Assembly (NCBI RefSeq): GCF_900747795.2
Contig: NC_041394.2
Location: 344,047,265 to 344,111,264 of the forward strand
Reading direction: 5' to 3'
DNA from: Erpetoichthys calabaricus
Taxonomy: Eukaryota > Chordata > Cladistia > Polypteriformes > Polypteridae
Length of the DNA stretch: 64,000 bases
In this document: positions 15,693-26,925 of the stretch, piece after piece
Position numbering within the stretch: the stretch's first letter is position 1
Layout of the letters: each line of letters opens with the position of its first letter
Notes under the pieces: generated by a model
Seen by the model: the letters and a program-made list of their open reading frames with translations, nothing else
Databases searched by the model: none
What the model was told of the DNA's origin: nothing
Position numbers and translations under genes: made by a program

Positions 15693-15770
15693 CCTGTCTT
15701 TCAGTGATGGGATTTTTTTTTTTCTGAAGTCGCTCACAATCCTACTTCACTTTCGATCCACATGCACATG
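15693..15770 (-). other. putative 5' noncoding exon A of the zinc-finger gene
   Basis: On the minus strand, sequence ending GAAAGACAGG is followed by the strong donor GTAAGTGCTTGG (from 15692 downwards). Splicing to the acceptor at 11153-11154 would place it as a first exon of the zinc-finger gene. A diverged second copy of the exon end and donor is at 18811. The 5' limit and promoter are not defined by sequence alone. Confidence 0.45.
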
Positions 15771-16007
15771 TACTGTATATTGTTTTCCTTCTTTTTTTGT
15801 GTAATGGCAGTTGGCAATCCAACTGAAGGTGCACTGCCGCCATCTACTGGACTGGAGTGTGATGCAGAAAGGGGATGGATATTTGAGGAGTAAACCATAA
15901 GACAATGATTTTTTATATTATGTACATTAAAGAACCATTAACAAATCAAATGCAATTAATAATATATTGAACAATTATTATAAAAGTAAAGTTGAATAAA
16001 TCGGACT

Positions 16008-16145
16008 CTGCATGAATAAAAGGTAAAAGTACCTCTTCTGGTTAACGAAAATAGCCGAAATGATTATAGAAATCTACGTTTTGTAAATAATACTTGTGTG
16101 CAAAATTTGGTTGACCTAAGTGAAAGCCTACTCAAATGGTCATGT

Positions 16146-16179
<34 letters not shown>

Positions 16180-16312
16180 AGACATAACTCCAAATATGGT
16201 ATTTTCAGACTCATAGAGGTCTAAAACATCAAGATACATCAAAATCTTGACATCGAATCTTTGGAGGATTTCAATACTTTCTCTATACTTCTTATAATAG
16301 AAGGTAAAAAAA
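16008..16312. repeat. interspersed repeat, copy 1
   Basis: About 300 bp that aligns by eye with 19012-19288 over its whole length (AGTACC..CTTCTGGTTA, ATCTACGTTTTGTA, GGTTGACCTAAGTGAAAG, TGGTATTTTC, GGAGGATT.CAATACTTTC). It contains a (TA)n(CA)n microsatellite at 16147-16178. The family is not known. Confidence 0.7.
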
Positions 16313-16510
16313 AAGGTAGAAATGCAGTAACATTATTAAATGTGTCTGAAATCGCTCAGAAAGATGAAGCCTCACAAACATCAGGATTTAGTAATAGAAA
16401 AAAGGAAGCTAATGTTAGCTTGACATGACTGAGAGGGAGGAGGCTAACGTTATGGTAATAAGGAGCAGGAGAAAAACAAAAACATAGAGGCAAGAGGCTA
16501 ACATTACCAA

Positions 16511-16534
16511 TGATGATGATGATGATGATGATGA
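16511..16534. repeat. (GAT)n microsatellite
   Basis: Eight consecutive GAT units. Confidence 0.9.
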
Positions 16535-16601
16535 AGCCCTGCCCCTTCTGATGATCAGCGGCAGAAACCTTACGGTATTTCTGTAAACTCTGCATTATGG
16601 G

Positions 16602-16740
16602 TACACTCTTAAACACCCTGGTTCTTTAATAGCAGTTTATGGTTCTTTACTGGGTCGTGTGGTTCCTTGTGGAACTATGGCTTGACCAAACAACATTTAA
16701 TTCTGGGAAGGGTTCTGTCTGCTTTGAAAAAGTTTCCAAT

Positions 16741-16772
<32 letters not shown>

Positions 16773-17032
16773 CTGCAGTATTTCATGTTTCGTAGACTAA
16801 CTAGCAGGAAACTAACAGATTAAGAAAACCTGCCTGTTACTGTATGCAGCAAGAGTCCCTTTAAAAATAATGAGCCACTGGTATTTCACAAAATTGTGTT
16901 TATCAATTCATGGTCATTTACTTTATGGAGCCATCATGTGGATGGGTCTTCTGAGGGAGGAAAAAAAAAATGGTTCCCACTTTGGCATCACTCTGAAGAA
17001 CCCACTCTGGCACTTTTATTTTTAAGAGTGTA
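16602..17032. mobile_element. MITE with 12-bp terminal inverted repeats
   Basis: The left end TACACTCTTAAA (16602-16613) and the right end TTTAAGAGTGTA (17021-17032) are exact inverted repeats. The interior has the GGTTCTTTA and GAAGAACC words common in fish MITEs of this type, and a 31-nt A run at about 16744-16773. There is no coding capacity. The superfamily is unassigned. Confidence 0.7.
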
Positions 17033-17104
17033 CCATGAACATAGTACAGAAGAAAACTGGCTATTTGGCAAAAGGCCTTTATTTTAAAAAGAAGTACAGA
17101 AGTG

Positions 17105-17803
17105 TATTAGGGCCACAGAGAAGAAGAAAAAAAAAAAATACAGACACAGTAAAGAAAAAAAAATGTCAAGAATGTCAACATGCCGACTTTAATCTTGATG
17201 CTTATGTCAAGAATAAAGTTGACATGTTCACTTATTCTCGTAGTTTCGTAAACTTCATCTTAAAATCAATGTTTAATTCACTAGATTTTCTCAAACCCAG
17301 TCATAACTAATGAAGCACATTAAATGCTATGCTTACTGTGAGAAAGTGTGTTTAATACATGCTTTAATGCATTTCATCATGAAAATGATATCAAGAATTT
17401 ATCTTAGCATTGTAAATGTTCAGAGAGCAGGAATATCATGAAATTAATGTATTCGCTGCCTGCAGCTCCTCTCAACTGAAGTTAATTGCTACGTAATTCT
17501 GAAACTAACAACTGGGTCAGGGAACACTTAATACAAAGTATTTAATGTGCTACATTAGCTATGACGAAGTTTGAGAAAATCTAGTAAACATTGATTTTAA
17601 GATGAAGTTTACAACATGGCAAAGTTAAACTAGAGAGAGAAAAAAAACAAGGGTTTAAAAGTGGAAATGTCGACTTTAATCTTGATATAAACAGTGAGAT
17701 TAAAGTGTGAAATGTTGAGAATAAAAGTCGACTTCTTTCTTGAGATGCACTTTTTTTTTTCCTTCACCGAGTCCTTAGTTTTTTCTTCTCAATGGCCCTA
17801 ATA
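17105..17803. mobile_element. long foldback element (about 700 bp)
   Basis: The left end TATTAGGGCCACAGAGAAGA and the right end TTTCTTCTCAATGGCCCTAATA are inverted. The arms stay recognisably complementary for over 200 bp, for example CTAGATTTTCTCAAAC near 17281 against GTTTGAGAAAATCTAG near 17569, and AAGTCGAC/GTCGACTT-type words. The central part (about 17345-17520) is unpaired. No coding sequence is present. It is a foldback or MITE-like DNA element. Confidence 0.75.
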
Positions 17804-18490
17804 TGTTTCCATAAAGAACCCCGTTTTGGCTTTTGTGTGTTTTTCTATTTATTGTTCTGCAGACATTTTTTTCCTGTGGTGTCCCACTTTCTAAATATCA
17901 TGTATGTTGGAAACAACAATAAAACTGTGGTTCACAAATCATTAACAATTGATTACACAGATTCTAATAACAAACTCACTCCTATGGATCTTCATTTGGA
18001 ATTTAGAAGAATGCATAAGGGTCAGAGGTGTCTGCGACTCCTTGTTACAGTAGATTTCATTTAATTTGTCTCCGTGTGTGTGTGTGTTTGTGTAAGAGAT
18101 GCTGATGCCCAGGGCCACCGGAGAATCTTAATCAGGCGTTATGCCGAATCCCACCCCTCTTCTCAAATTGTCTGATTTGCAGCAGCAGTCATTTCAATGG
18201 CACAATCTGCAGGTCAGTAATTGACAACAAATTCAAAATCTGAAGTGATTCTGAACTTCTGGACTGGAGGGTTGGGGGCGGGCGGTTATTTTGACAGAGT
18301 TGGTATCAACATCCTAAAATTCTGTTCAGCTAGAGTCGAATAATATTGCCTAACTCCAAATGCAGTAGCACGCACACTATAAATAAGTGTGATCTTATGA
18401 TCGTTGTAGGCTCTCCTAATAGGCCAGTATCAATCAATAGCTCTTGCATATTTACCTTAACAAAGATAAAACAATACGTTCATTTTATTT
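17804..18490. other. intergenic, (GT)n
   Basis: It holds a short (TG)n array at about 18073-18089 and nothing recognisable as a gene. Confidence 0.4.
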
Positions 18491-18810
18491 TTTTAAAACT
18501 GGATGACGCGCATAGGACGAGGTCTTGGAGGGCGGTGCGAATTCGGAAAAACACCCGGCCCCGTGTTGTCGGTACTTTGAAATATAACACTGTTATGGAT
18601 AACGTGAAGTGAACCGGAGGAAAAGACACCAATGAACAACAACGACGACATGCCGGCCACAGGAAAATTCACTCGAGCAAAGCACCTTGGTGGGCTGACT
18701 GACATGAACGCGCAGCTCGCCTCAGATTCAGGTCGCGAACAGTAACCGTGTGGAGCGAACGAAATCTAACGTGTTCACAAAATGCACCTCCCCAAACTCC
18801 AAGTACTTAC

Positions 18811-18900
18811 CCTCTCTCTGTCGCTCAGTTATGCGATTCTAAACTCGTTCGACTCCTGTTTCAGATGGGTCTAGCAGCAGACGACACTCTTATCCTGCTT
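18811..18900 (-). other. putative 5' noncoding exon B (paralogue of exon A)
   Basis: On the minus strand, GCGACAGAGAGAGG is followed by the donor GTAAGTACTTGG, matching the exon A donor region at 15692 (GTAAGTGCTTGG) and its intronic flank (TTTGGGG against TTTGTGG). The surrounding DNA is CpG-rich (GACGTCACG near 18960). This suggests a second, duplicated promoter for the zinc-finger gene, or the orphaned first exon of a lost neighbour. Confidence 0.4.
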
Positions 18901-19011
18901 CGTACCACTTCTTTCTTCTTAGAACTGCAGACCGGAGAGCGCTAGCCGTCGCTCTTTATGACGTCACGAAATACGTCACTCTACGACTTGCTAGAAGCAG
19001 TTGAATAGGAG

Positions 19012-19288
19012 ATTAATAAAAGGTAAAGTACCACTTCTGGTTAGCGGAAATGGCCCAAAAGTTGATGAAAATCTACGTTTTGTACCTTACCTGTATGCAA
19101 AATGTGGTTGACCTAAGTGAAAGTGTGCTCAGGTTATCGTGTTTAGACACCCACACGGACACAGACACGGACATAATCCAAAAAATGGTATTTTCGGACT
19201 CGGGGAGGTCCAAAATCTCGAAATGGATTTTTTGGAGGATTCCAATACTTTCCCTATACAGTACTTCGTATACAAGAAAGTAAAAAGT
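19012..19288. repeat. interspersed repeat, copy 2
   Basis: Second copy of the repeat at 16008-16312. It lies on the same side of the duplicated exon as copy 1 and in the same orientation. Confidence 0.7.
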
Positions 19289-19745
19289 AGGAATACACCC
19301 AATTAATTACATTAGTGAAATTTTGCGAATAATCTTTAACAGCTAAAAATTCTTATCATTTACTGTTATGGTGTAACATAGGTCAAAATAAACCCTAGCG
19401 TTTATGAGTATATTATAAGAACAGCTACAGCTTCATTAAGAGATCTCAGAAATGGCCACAACTGAGATGCAGGGGAAGACCAGGCAGGTTGTCTCAGGGG
19501 TGGTCTAGCAAAAGTTATTATATCTATGGTGTGCTGACGTCACTGGGTAGTGTGTAAACAATACAGTGATGAGTAGCAGACCGCCGGGTAAACAGTAGGA
19601 TTGTTAGTTATATCACGGAATAAAACTCGTATTTTTGTCAACGAAAAATCATCTTTTCGTGTATCAGAGTTTCACATTTCTGGAGAGTATTTCAACACAG
19701 GTAACTTTTTCAAGCACTGATTTGAAGATCTTTGAATCCTGAATT

Positions 19746-19747
<2 letters not shown>
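19289..19747. other. intergenic, nothing recognised
   Basis: No coding or repeat signature was recognised by eye. Confidence 0.4.

Positions 19748-19812
<65 letters not shown>
19748..19812. repeat. (GATA)n microsatellite
   Basis: About 16 units of ATAG. A second short run of the same unit (19920-19931) directly joins the LINE tail that follows, with about 105 bp of unrelated sequence (19813-19917) between. The array is best read as the expanded LINE tail, split by an insertion. Confidence 0.9.
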
Positions 19813-19917
19813 TGTAACAGATGGCACACGTGGACTGACATCCTGGCCAAGACTGAACAGGGATTTTTACCCAACTGGGAGGCTAGTGCATTGGATGGAC
19901 TGGGAGAGACAAAGCAG

Positions 19918-20745
19918 AAGATAGATAGATACTTTATTAATCCCAAGGTGAAATTCACATACTCCAGCAGCAGCATACTGATACAAAAAACAATATTAAA
20001 TTAAAGAGTAATAAAAATGCAGGTAAAAACAGACAATAACTTTGAATAATGTTAACGTTTACCCCCCAGAGTGGAATTGAAGAGTCGCATAGTTTGGGGG
20101 AGGAACGATCTCCTCAGTCTGTCAGTGGAGCAGGACATTGACAGCAGTCTGTCGCTGAAGCTGCTCCTCTGTCTGGAGATGATACTGTTCAGTGGATGCA
20201 GTGGATTCTTCATAATTGATAGGAGCCTGCTCAGCGCCCGTCGCTCCGCCACAGATGTCAAACTGTCCAGCTCAATGCCTACAATAGAGCCTGCCTTCCT
20301 CACCAGTTTGTCCAGGCGTGAGGCATCCTTCTTCTTAATGCTGCCTCCCCAGCACACCACCGCATAGAAGAGGGAGCTCACCACAACCGTCTGATAGAAC
20401 ATCTGCAGCATCTTATTGCAGACGTTGAAGGACGCCAGTCTTCTAAGGAAGTATAGCCGGCTCTGTCCTCTCTTGTTGCACAGAGAATCAGTATTGGCAG
20501 TCCAGTCCAATTTACCATCCAGCTGCACTCCCAGGTATTTATAGGTCTGCACCATCTGCACACAGTCACCTCTGATGATCATGGGGTCCAGGAGGGGCCT
20601 GGGCCTCCTAAAATCCACCACCAGCTCCTTGGTTTTGCTGGTGTTCAGTTGTAGGTGGTTTGAGTCGCACCATTTAACAAAGTCCTTGATGATGTTCCTA
20701 TACTCCTCCTCCTGCCCACTCCTGATGCAGCCCACAATAGCAGTG
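19918..20745 (-). mobile_element. (TCTA)-tailed LINE, C-terminal RT fragment
   Basis: The minus-strand frame runs about 227 codons without a stop: [65 protein letters not shown] and ALSRLLSIM. This is the C-terminal reverse-transcriptase region. It ends in the 3' UTR CTTGGGATTAATAAAGTATC and then (TATC)n. The copy is 5'-truncated and intact over what remains, so fairly young. Related pieces are at 22098, 42405, 50236 and 62610. Confidence 0.9.
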
Positions 20746-21945
20746 CCATTTTTATTATATATTATTATTTAATTATTGTATAATATTATTTATTGTGCAA
20801 TGTGCTAGTTGTTTACGTTAACTTCATTGGTGCTGCTGAAAACTGAAATGTACTGAGCTCTATTGGGGCATGTTGTTACATGTCACATGCGTAGAATTCC
20901 GTCAAAACAAGACATTATATTTCATCAAAGGATGAAATATGGGAGCATGACATCACTGATATCATCATGAAGTTGCCTGCCCCCATTCGTGTTGGTGGAA
21001 CTGCCAGAAGCAGCAAGCAGTTTAAGTTTCGTTATGGATTGTTGTGCAACTATGGCGCTGACATATGCCTGGACTAGACCTGTAACAGTGAGAAGCCTAT
21101 GACTGTAAAGTTGTGTTTTGTTACAGGAACATGATGCTGTTGCAACTGAGTTAGTCTGTAGTAGTTGGTATGTTGTAAAGGCATACTTGATGACAGCTTT
21201 AACTATTTGTGACAACATGCCCCTGCTTGTGAGACAACATACCCCGTCACATCTCAAGTGTCCCGGTTTAAATTAGTTTATTACATACTACGTATCTCTT
21301 TTGATAATGCTTGTTATGTTGTATCTATTTAATAGTAATTTACCTAATCAATACAGGCCTTTGCTTGGCAATAACTTTATATTTATCCCATCCACAGCTG
21401 ACTAAGTAAAACTTGAAACAACTTGCCCCGTCTTCCCCTACACTTGAAGCTGAAACTGAGCAGATTTTCAGAATATAAAAAGATCTCTTTTATAAATTCC
21501 ATGCAGTCTTATCTGAGAACAAAAAAAGACTGTTGCTCTCGAGAAATAAATGAGAGACAGGAGCCAAAACTGTTTATCCATTTTTTGTATCATTACAGTC
21601 TCGTTTGTGTCTAGGAGAAGTTGAACAGAAATAAAAGAGATCTTGGGAACAATTTTTTATTCCTCCGGGGATTTTTTTTTAACTTAGATATTAATATACA
21701 ACATGTTTGCAAGTGCTGAAACGTTTCATTGCTAATTATCTTTTTGTGAAATTAGAGAAGTGTGAATTTCATATGGATCAATACAATTGCATGAACAATT
21801 AGCAATAACTCTTCATCTTGCTGTCTGCGCGTCTTTCTAATTTTGTAGTCTGTTATATTACCCTTCACTATGTTTGGAAGGGATTTGCAAAAAAAAAGGC
21901 CAAAAAAAATCCACCATTAAAAATGAGGGATACTATTCTGTTACT
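20746..21945. other. intergenic, nothing recognised
   Basis: AT-rich, with a short ATT run at about 20755-20800. It holds no coding sequence or repeat family that could be named. Confidence 0.4.
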
Positions 21946-22051
21946 GTGGTGGGCTGGCGCCCTGCCCAGGGATTTGTTCCTGCCTTACGGCCTATGTTGG
22001 CTTGGATTGGCTCCAGCAGACCCCTGTGACCCTATAGTTAGGATATATATA
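21946..22051 (+). mobile_element. V-SINE 3' fragment
   Basis: It matches the 3' half of the full V-SINE copy at 54521-54885: GGGCTGGCGCCCTGCCCAGG, then TTGGCTCCAGCAGACCCCTG. It is truncated at both ends. Confidence 0.8.
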
Positions 22052-22097
22052 GTAATCAGGCGCTGCTGTGAGTGGCAGCTATTCCAGCAGCTCCGTG

Positions 22098-22172
22098 TAT
22101 ATCAGTATGCTGCTGCTGGAGTATGTGAATTTCCCCTTGGGATTAATAAAGTATCTATCTAATCTAATCTAG
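22098..22172 (+). mobile_element. (TCTA)-tailed LINE, 3' end only
   Basis: It carries GAATTTCCCCTTGGGATTAA, then TAAAGTATCTATCTAATC, matching the last bases and tail of the LINE at 19918-20745. Confidence 0.8.
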
Positions 22173-22375
22173 CAGGTTGGATAATGACTGACTGACTATT
22201 CCATTATTTTCTCCTCAGTTCAGTGTTTCCTCTTTCCGGTCAGTAAATCTGCTGTTTATCTTATGTTTACAACTAAGTTACCAAAACATTTTATCAAATA
22301 TCTTGGCTAATCAGTGCATTTGTTTTAGTTAATGTTCCGTTCAATTGCTATTCCAATTTGGTCTTAATGCTTCCA

Positions 22376-22450
22376 ATTTTCAAAATGGTGAGCGCTTTGA
22401 GTAGTGAGAAAAGCGCTATATAAATGTAAAGAATTATTATTATTATTATG
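22376..22450 (+). mobile_element. LINE/SINE 3' tail with (ATT)n
   Basis: GAAAAGCGCTATATAAATGT followed by AAAGAATTATTATTATTATT. The same ending is seen at 37835-37880. Confidence 0.65.
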
Positions 22451-23726
22451 TCATTCGTTTTAAGCTGCCCTTTTGAGCATTAGCTGTATTTTTTTGCTAC
22501 AACTTCAAAGAACTCATATACTTTTCTTATTGTAATATTTGGGTAGCACTGTCATCTGTGGGTGATTTTTGTATTGTTATTGTTCTGTATTTTAACTATT
22601 GTAATAGTTATTTTAATTCTATGTTTTATTGTACAAAGCTGTGTGACTTTTGTCTGTGATAGGTGCTTTATTAAAACATTTTTACATTACTTACTTACTG
22701 TATATTAAGCCTAATTAATATCAAACCTTTCAGATTATATATTTGGTTTTTACAAAGCCAAATGTATTTATTATTCCCTAAACTAGAAGTGCTGTGGAAT
22801 CACTGGCTAAATAATTTTCTCTTAATTGTTGACAAATTATTATGTCTTTGTCAGTTTTGGAGATGGGTATACAACCAAACTTTTCTGTAGCAATGATGTC
22901 CTTTACCCTGACGAAACACCACTGACCAGCCTTGATTGTCTTTGTCCAAGCAACCAAGTCCTTGCCAGGTGGTCAGATGGCAGGTTTTGTTTACAGTGCT
23001 GTAACTGAATTTGTTGACCAGCTCGCAGAGCTGCAAGAGGAAAACAGACCAGTTAAGAGAAAATTCGATAGTGACCATGCGTTGGCTGCAGAGGTTTATA
23101 AAGTCACTCACTCTCAAAGCTTAGAGCCAAAAACTCAGTCACATTATGGAGAGGCTTCAGTCTTTACTGAAATGAACGTTGTCCAGCAGCTTCCTTCCAC
23201 TAATCAGTTACCAGCTAAAGAGTCGTTTCTTGGATTGCTTCTGCCATCACCTCATGAGCCAAATTTATTTGGCAGTCAGATTCACCACAGCAAAGTCACA
23301 ACAGCAGAATAAAGCCTTTATGGGTAGAACAACTTCTAGTTCTAGTTCAAGCCCACCTCCTTCCCTGACAGACACAGCGATTGTGGAGCACAGTCCACAG
23401 TTGGTTCCTGATGAAGTACACTGTCAGCCAGCACAAGATCAGTTTCCATGTGTGTCATGCAAAGCTGAAGCTGAAATACTACAATTAGAAAAGCAGAGGC
23501 TGGAACAACTAATGTCAAGCGCTGGTAAGTGAATATTTTTTGGCCATACATGGTTGACACATGTCAAAACACTTCAGTATAGGATTTTCTCCCCCAAAAG
23601 TATTAATTTACTAATTTTTAGATATGAGTGTTCTTACCAATACTCATTGTTTTTGTCACAATATAGCCACAATACATGACCCATTTTTACAAATAAAATC
23701 CCCTTAAAAGTCAGCAGTTATGATGA

Positions 23727-23757
23727 AATTGATTGATTGATTGATTGATTGATTGAT
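23727..23757. repeat. (TTGA)n microsatellite
   Basis: About seven units of ATTG in the intron of the BEN-like gene. Confidence 0.9.
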
Positions 23758-23854
23758 ACATACATATATAATCATGTCATCCTCTGTTTGAATTTTCAGG
23801 GGGAAAATGTAGAACCAATTAAATACAAGTTATACTTCCCACACAGCTAAAATA

Positions 23855-24568
23855 TCTCTATTATAAAAAAAAAATCTTGGTGAAAGGGAGACCAGGGACA
23901 TGAGACATGATCTTCTCAGAAGGCACTTAAAAGACCCATGAGATGTAAGAGATTGGCCAAGGTGCGTCTGGCGGGGACCTTAAACATGAGACTTGGTGCC
24001 AAGAGATTACAATTTGAACGTCACACGAGACAAGGCAGTGAGACAACATTTAAAACAAGTTCACGGACCTCTAACCAAGCAGTTGTTGGAATGGTAGTCA
24101 GACATCATGTGCTCCCAGCTCTTAAAACAATGACAAGCAGAACATGCAGCTTGCCAGCAACAGCAGTTGGAAGCCAGCAGATGATCTGACATGCGTTCAG
24201 GTCCCCCCTCCCCCCTTCACAACGCGAGCGGCAGAGACACGAAGTGGCAAAAGGACAGCTGCTGTACAGGCTTTGAAATGATCGACGGGCAGCGCGACAA
24301 ACATAACAGGCACCTCGCCAGCAGCAGAAAGCCAGCAGATGATCCGACTGCATCTCCTCAGCATGCATTCAGCTGCCCCCCATTCACAACGCAAGCAGCG
24401 TTTTATGTCCTGCGAGAAAGAGAATTAACCATGCCCAGGGCTGGAAATAAAGGACAAGTATTATTTTTACAAAAGCTTTAAAGTAAAAGTGAAAACAATG
24501 CATACGTAACAATTCCCATTGTATATCCGGTAAATAAAACGCGGGGGTGGGTGAGCACAGCCCCCTAG
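23855..24568 (+). mobile_element. non-autonomous Helitron (probable)
   Basis: It starts TCTCTATTATAAAAAA and ends in a GC-rich hairpin region (GGGGGTGGG ... CCCC) followed by CTAG, sitting between A (23854) and T (24569). Helitrons insert between A and T, begin with TC and end with CTRR after a hairpin, so all three marks are present. The interior has no Rep/helicase coding; it holds two related segments with AAGCCAGCAGATGATC (24171-24186 and 24328-24343). It lies in the intron between exons A and B of the BEN-like gene. Confidence 0.6.
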
Positions 24569-25914
24569 TTTATGTTGAGGTAAATGTTCGACCAAACATG
24601 AACACATTTTATAGCACTTTTATATAGTTCATCACTCAGTACGTGTCTAGTGCACAAATTTGCCTTTTTTCTTATTAGAAAGTGCCAGTACATGGCTAAT
24701 GATGCTAACAAATAAGTTTAAACATATAACAAGACCTAACATTATACTAAATGCTCCAAATGGCATACTTCATAAGATTTAATTTCTACTAAATAACTTT
24801 TTTTTAATTTAGCATTTTGTCAATAAACAACAAAATGACTCAATTTGGAACAACCAAAAAGCTGAAACACAGTACATTTGGAACTATATTACTATTTAAA
24901 TCAAGTTAATCAAGTCTGTTTAACTAGGGGGTTAACTAGGGGCTAACTAGCAGGCTTTTCCCCCTGCTCGCTTCGCTCGCCAACACTGTTGGCTGCTCTA
25001 TGCGCTAGTCTCTTTGCAATTCTGCCGCTTGCGTATGGGGCTGTGGATGTGCATTTTTAATTGTAATAATAATAATAATTTTCAGTGTGTTTGAACTTTT
25101 AGTTGCACTGAATCCAGTTAATATCATGGCAACACTATTATAGAGCAGGTGTTGTATATAGCCTACTAATAATATTAAGTATATCAGAACTTTTTGAGTA
25201 CACAATGCCAGTATTAGTTGTTTTTGGAGATGTTAAAGATGAAAATTAAGCCATGTTGAAATAATGTAATCAACCCCATAATAAGTATGCCTCTTTATAA
25301 GTCTTTTGCTTGCAGACTGTGAAGAACTTAATGCAATTCAAGTCTTCCTACACAGTGTCGGGGAGTTCAAGAGAGGCAACATATCTGCAGTTTCCAGTTT
25401 CAGTTTGGGCCATCAAGACTTATGTCCAGGGAGTGAGCTCTCCTTGTCTTCTGTCAGACTGGCAGCCATACACCAAGAGGCCAAACAAGATTGCATGCGT
25501 TCTTTTCATTTTCTTTGTGACCACTTTTTTTCTGTTAAAGAATGAGAAAATTCTGTGGCTTTTTGAAAACATGGAAAGATTCCTGAGGGAAAAAGACTTC
25601 TTGAAGTAAAAAAAGTAACTGGAATTCTCAGTAAGTTTCATTTGTTGTTGTGTTTTTTGTTTTTTTTATACACGCTATATGTATGTATTGTATATCATAT
25701 GTCTCTAAAATGTGTTGTGTTTAAAATAAAGTAACCATTAACTATTTATAGAGATATTCTTCTTATTCCTTCTGAACTACAGCATATGTGATGCGGAGTG
25801 GTGCCGTAAGTGGATGGACAGCAGTGGAAATGTCCAAATTGAAGACAGGCCTTATTAACAAGTGCCGCACAAGAACCTGTACGAGTAGCAGCAATTCACC
25901 CTGAGGAGGCGTAC

Positions 25915-26281
25915 ACCCTTGTTACTTATTGTTTTTCTCTCTGTAATATTTCTCCCCCTTTTTCCCCCGACACTGCAAAACTGGGTAATGCAGTCACACA
26001 ATACGATGCATACATTGCTGTGAATTGTGTGTTTTCTTATATTAAAAATATATAAATGTATAAATGTCCTTTATTATTTACAAGTATATAGAATTTCTTA
26101 GGGGAAGTCTAAGGCCTCTACTTGTTTACTTGAGTTGCTTTTAAGAAGTTTTGATGTTCTTAAAATAAAAGTTTAAAAAAATGTGTTATTTTATTACATA
26201 AAGCACTTACATTGATGAACAATTGTTAATTTTGTTTGACAGTTTATGTCTGTTTTAAAATTGTAACATTGGCTTAAATAA
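25915..26281. other. intergenic, nothing recognised
   Basis: This is the 3' flank of the BEN-like gene and includes AATAAA-like words near 26165. No other feature was seen. Confidence 0.35.
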
Positions 26282-26925
26282 TGTGACAGACAGCTGGTAG
26301 CTCAGTCCGGCTGGGACACCCCTGAAATGGAAGGATGGGGGAAGGCAGCTACTTGTGGACACTGCCTCCCCCAAAACGCTAGATGGCAGCTCCCCTGGAG
26401 TGTAGTGGTGCCCCAGATTCCCACAGGGTATCCTGGAACTTGGAGTTCGGTTCCTCAGCCCTGTTGGGTGCCACCAGGGGGTGCTGTGAAAGGACCTGGG
26501 GAATCATGCTTCCCTTATAGCCCGGAGGTACTAGGAAGTCATGAAGACGGAAGCCCCAAAGTATTTCCGGGCTGATTAAAGAACTTGAGTTCTCTATCTG
26601 ACCCGGAAGTGCTGGCAAGTCACATGAGAGGAAGAAGAGAAGCACTTCCAGGTCAAGAACTATATAAAGGACTGCTGAAGACCCAGCAGGCCAGCCAGAG
26701 TCGGGTGGAGGTGGATGAAGTTTGCTGGGAGGTGTGGAGGAGAAAAGAGAACTGTATTTGTGATTATTATTACTGTTAATTGCCTGTATTATTATGGCTG
26801 TGGTGCATAGGGAGCACTGTGAGAAGAAAATAATTAAAAGAACTCCTTTGTGCTTTTATCCAGTGTCCTGAGTGTCTGTCTGTGGGGTTTAAAGGGGCAA
26901 CAGTGCTACCTAGCGTTCACAATAG
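26282..26925 (+). mobile_element. solo LTR-like element
   Basis: The segment begins TGTGACAGAC and ends near GGGCAACA. It contains a TATA-like CTATATAAAGGACTG (about 26661) and a downstream polyadenylation-like part, in the order expected of an LTR promoter and terminator. Its first 120 bp match 33535-33685 (CCCCCAA.ACG, GGCAG, GGTGCCC, TCCCACAGGG). No internal coding region is attached, so it is probably a solo LTR of an old element. The superfamily is uncertain. Confidence 0.5.

Larger units (their letters stand above)
22855..25914 (+). pseudogene. BEN-domain-like gene, decayed, three exons
   Basis: Exon A (22855-23524) follows acceptor TTTGTCAG and ends at donor GTAAGTG. It has a small conserved-looking part (FGDGYTTKLFCSNDV, then VLARWSDGRF) and a probable coiled coil (AEILQLEKQRLEQL). 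Exon B (25316-25630, acceptor TTGCTTGCAG, donor GTAAGTTT) and exon C (25783-25914) join in phase 1 each time. Exon B reads LAAIHQEAKQDCMRSFHFLC then DHFFSVKE; exon C reads MSKLKTGLINKCRTR and stops. The pattern resembles the BEN domain of chromatin-associated DNA-binding proteins. Exon A has two frame changes (near 22990 and 23300), and exon B has two in-frame TGA codons (25543 and 25564). Introns are retained, so it is not a processed copy. No first exon was found. Confidence 0.55.

Noticed and set aside
19748-19812. Tetranucleotide arrays as a CRISPR-like or regulatory repeat array
   Set aside because: There are no spacers, and the arrays are LINE tails.
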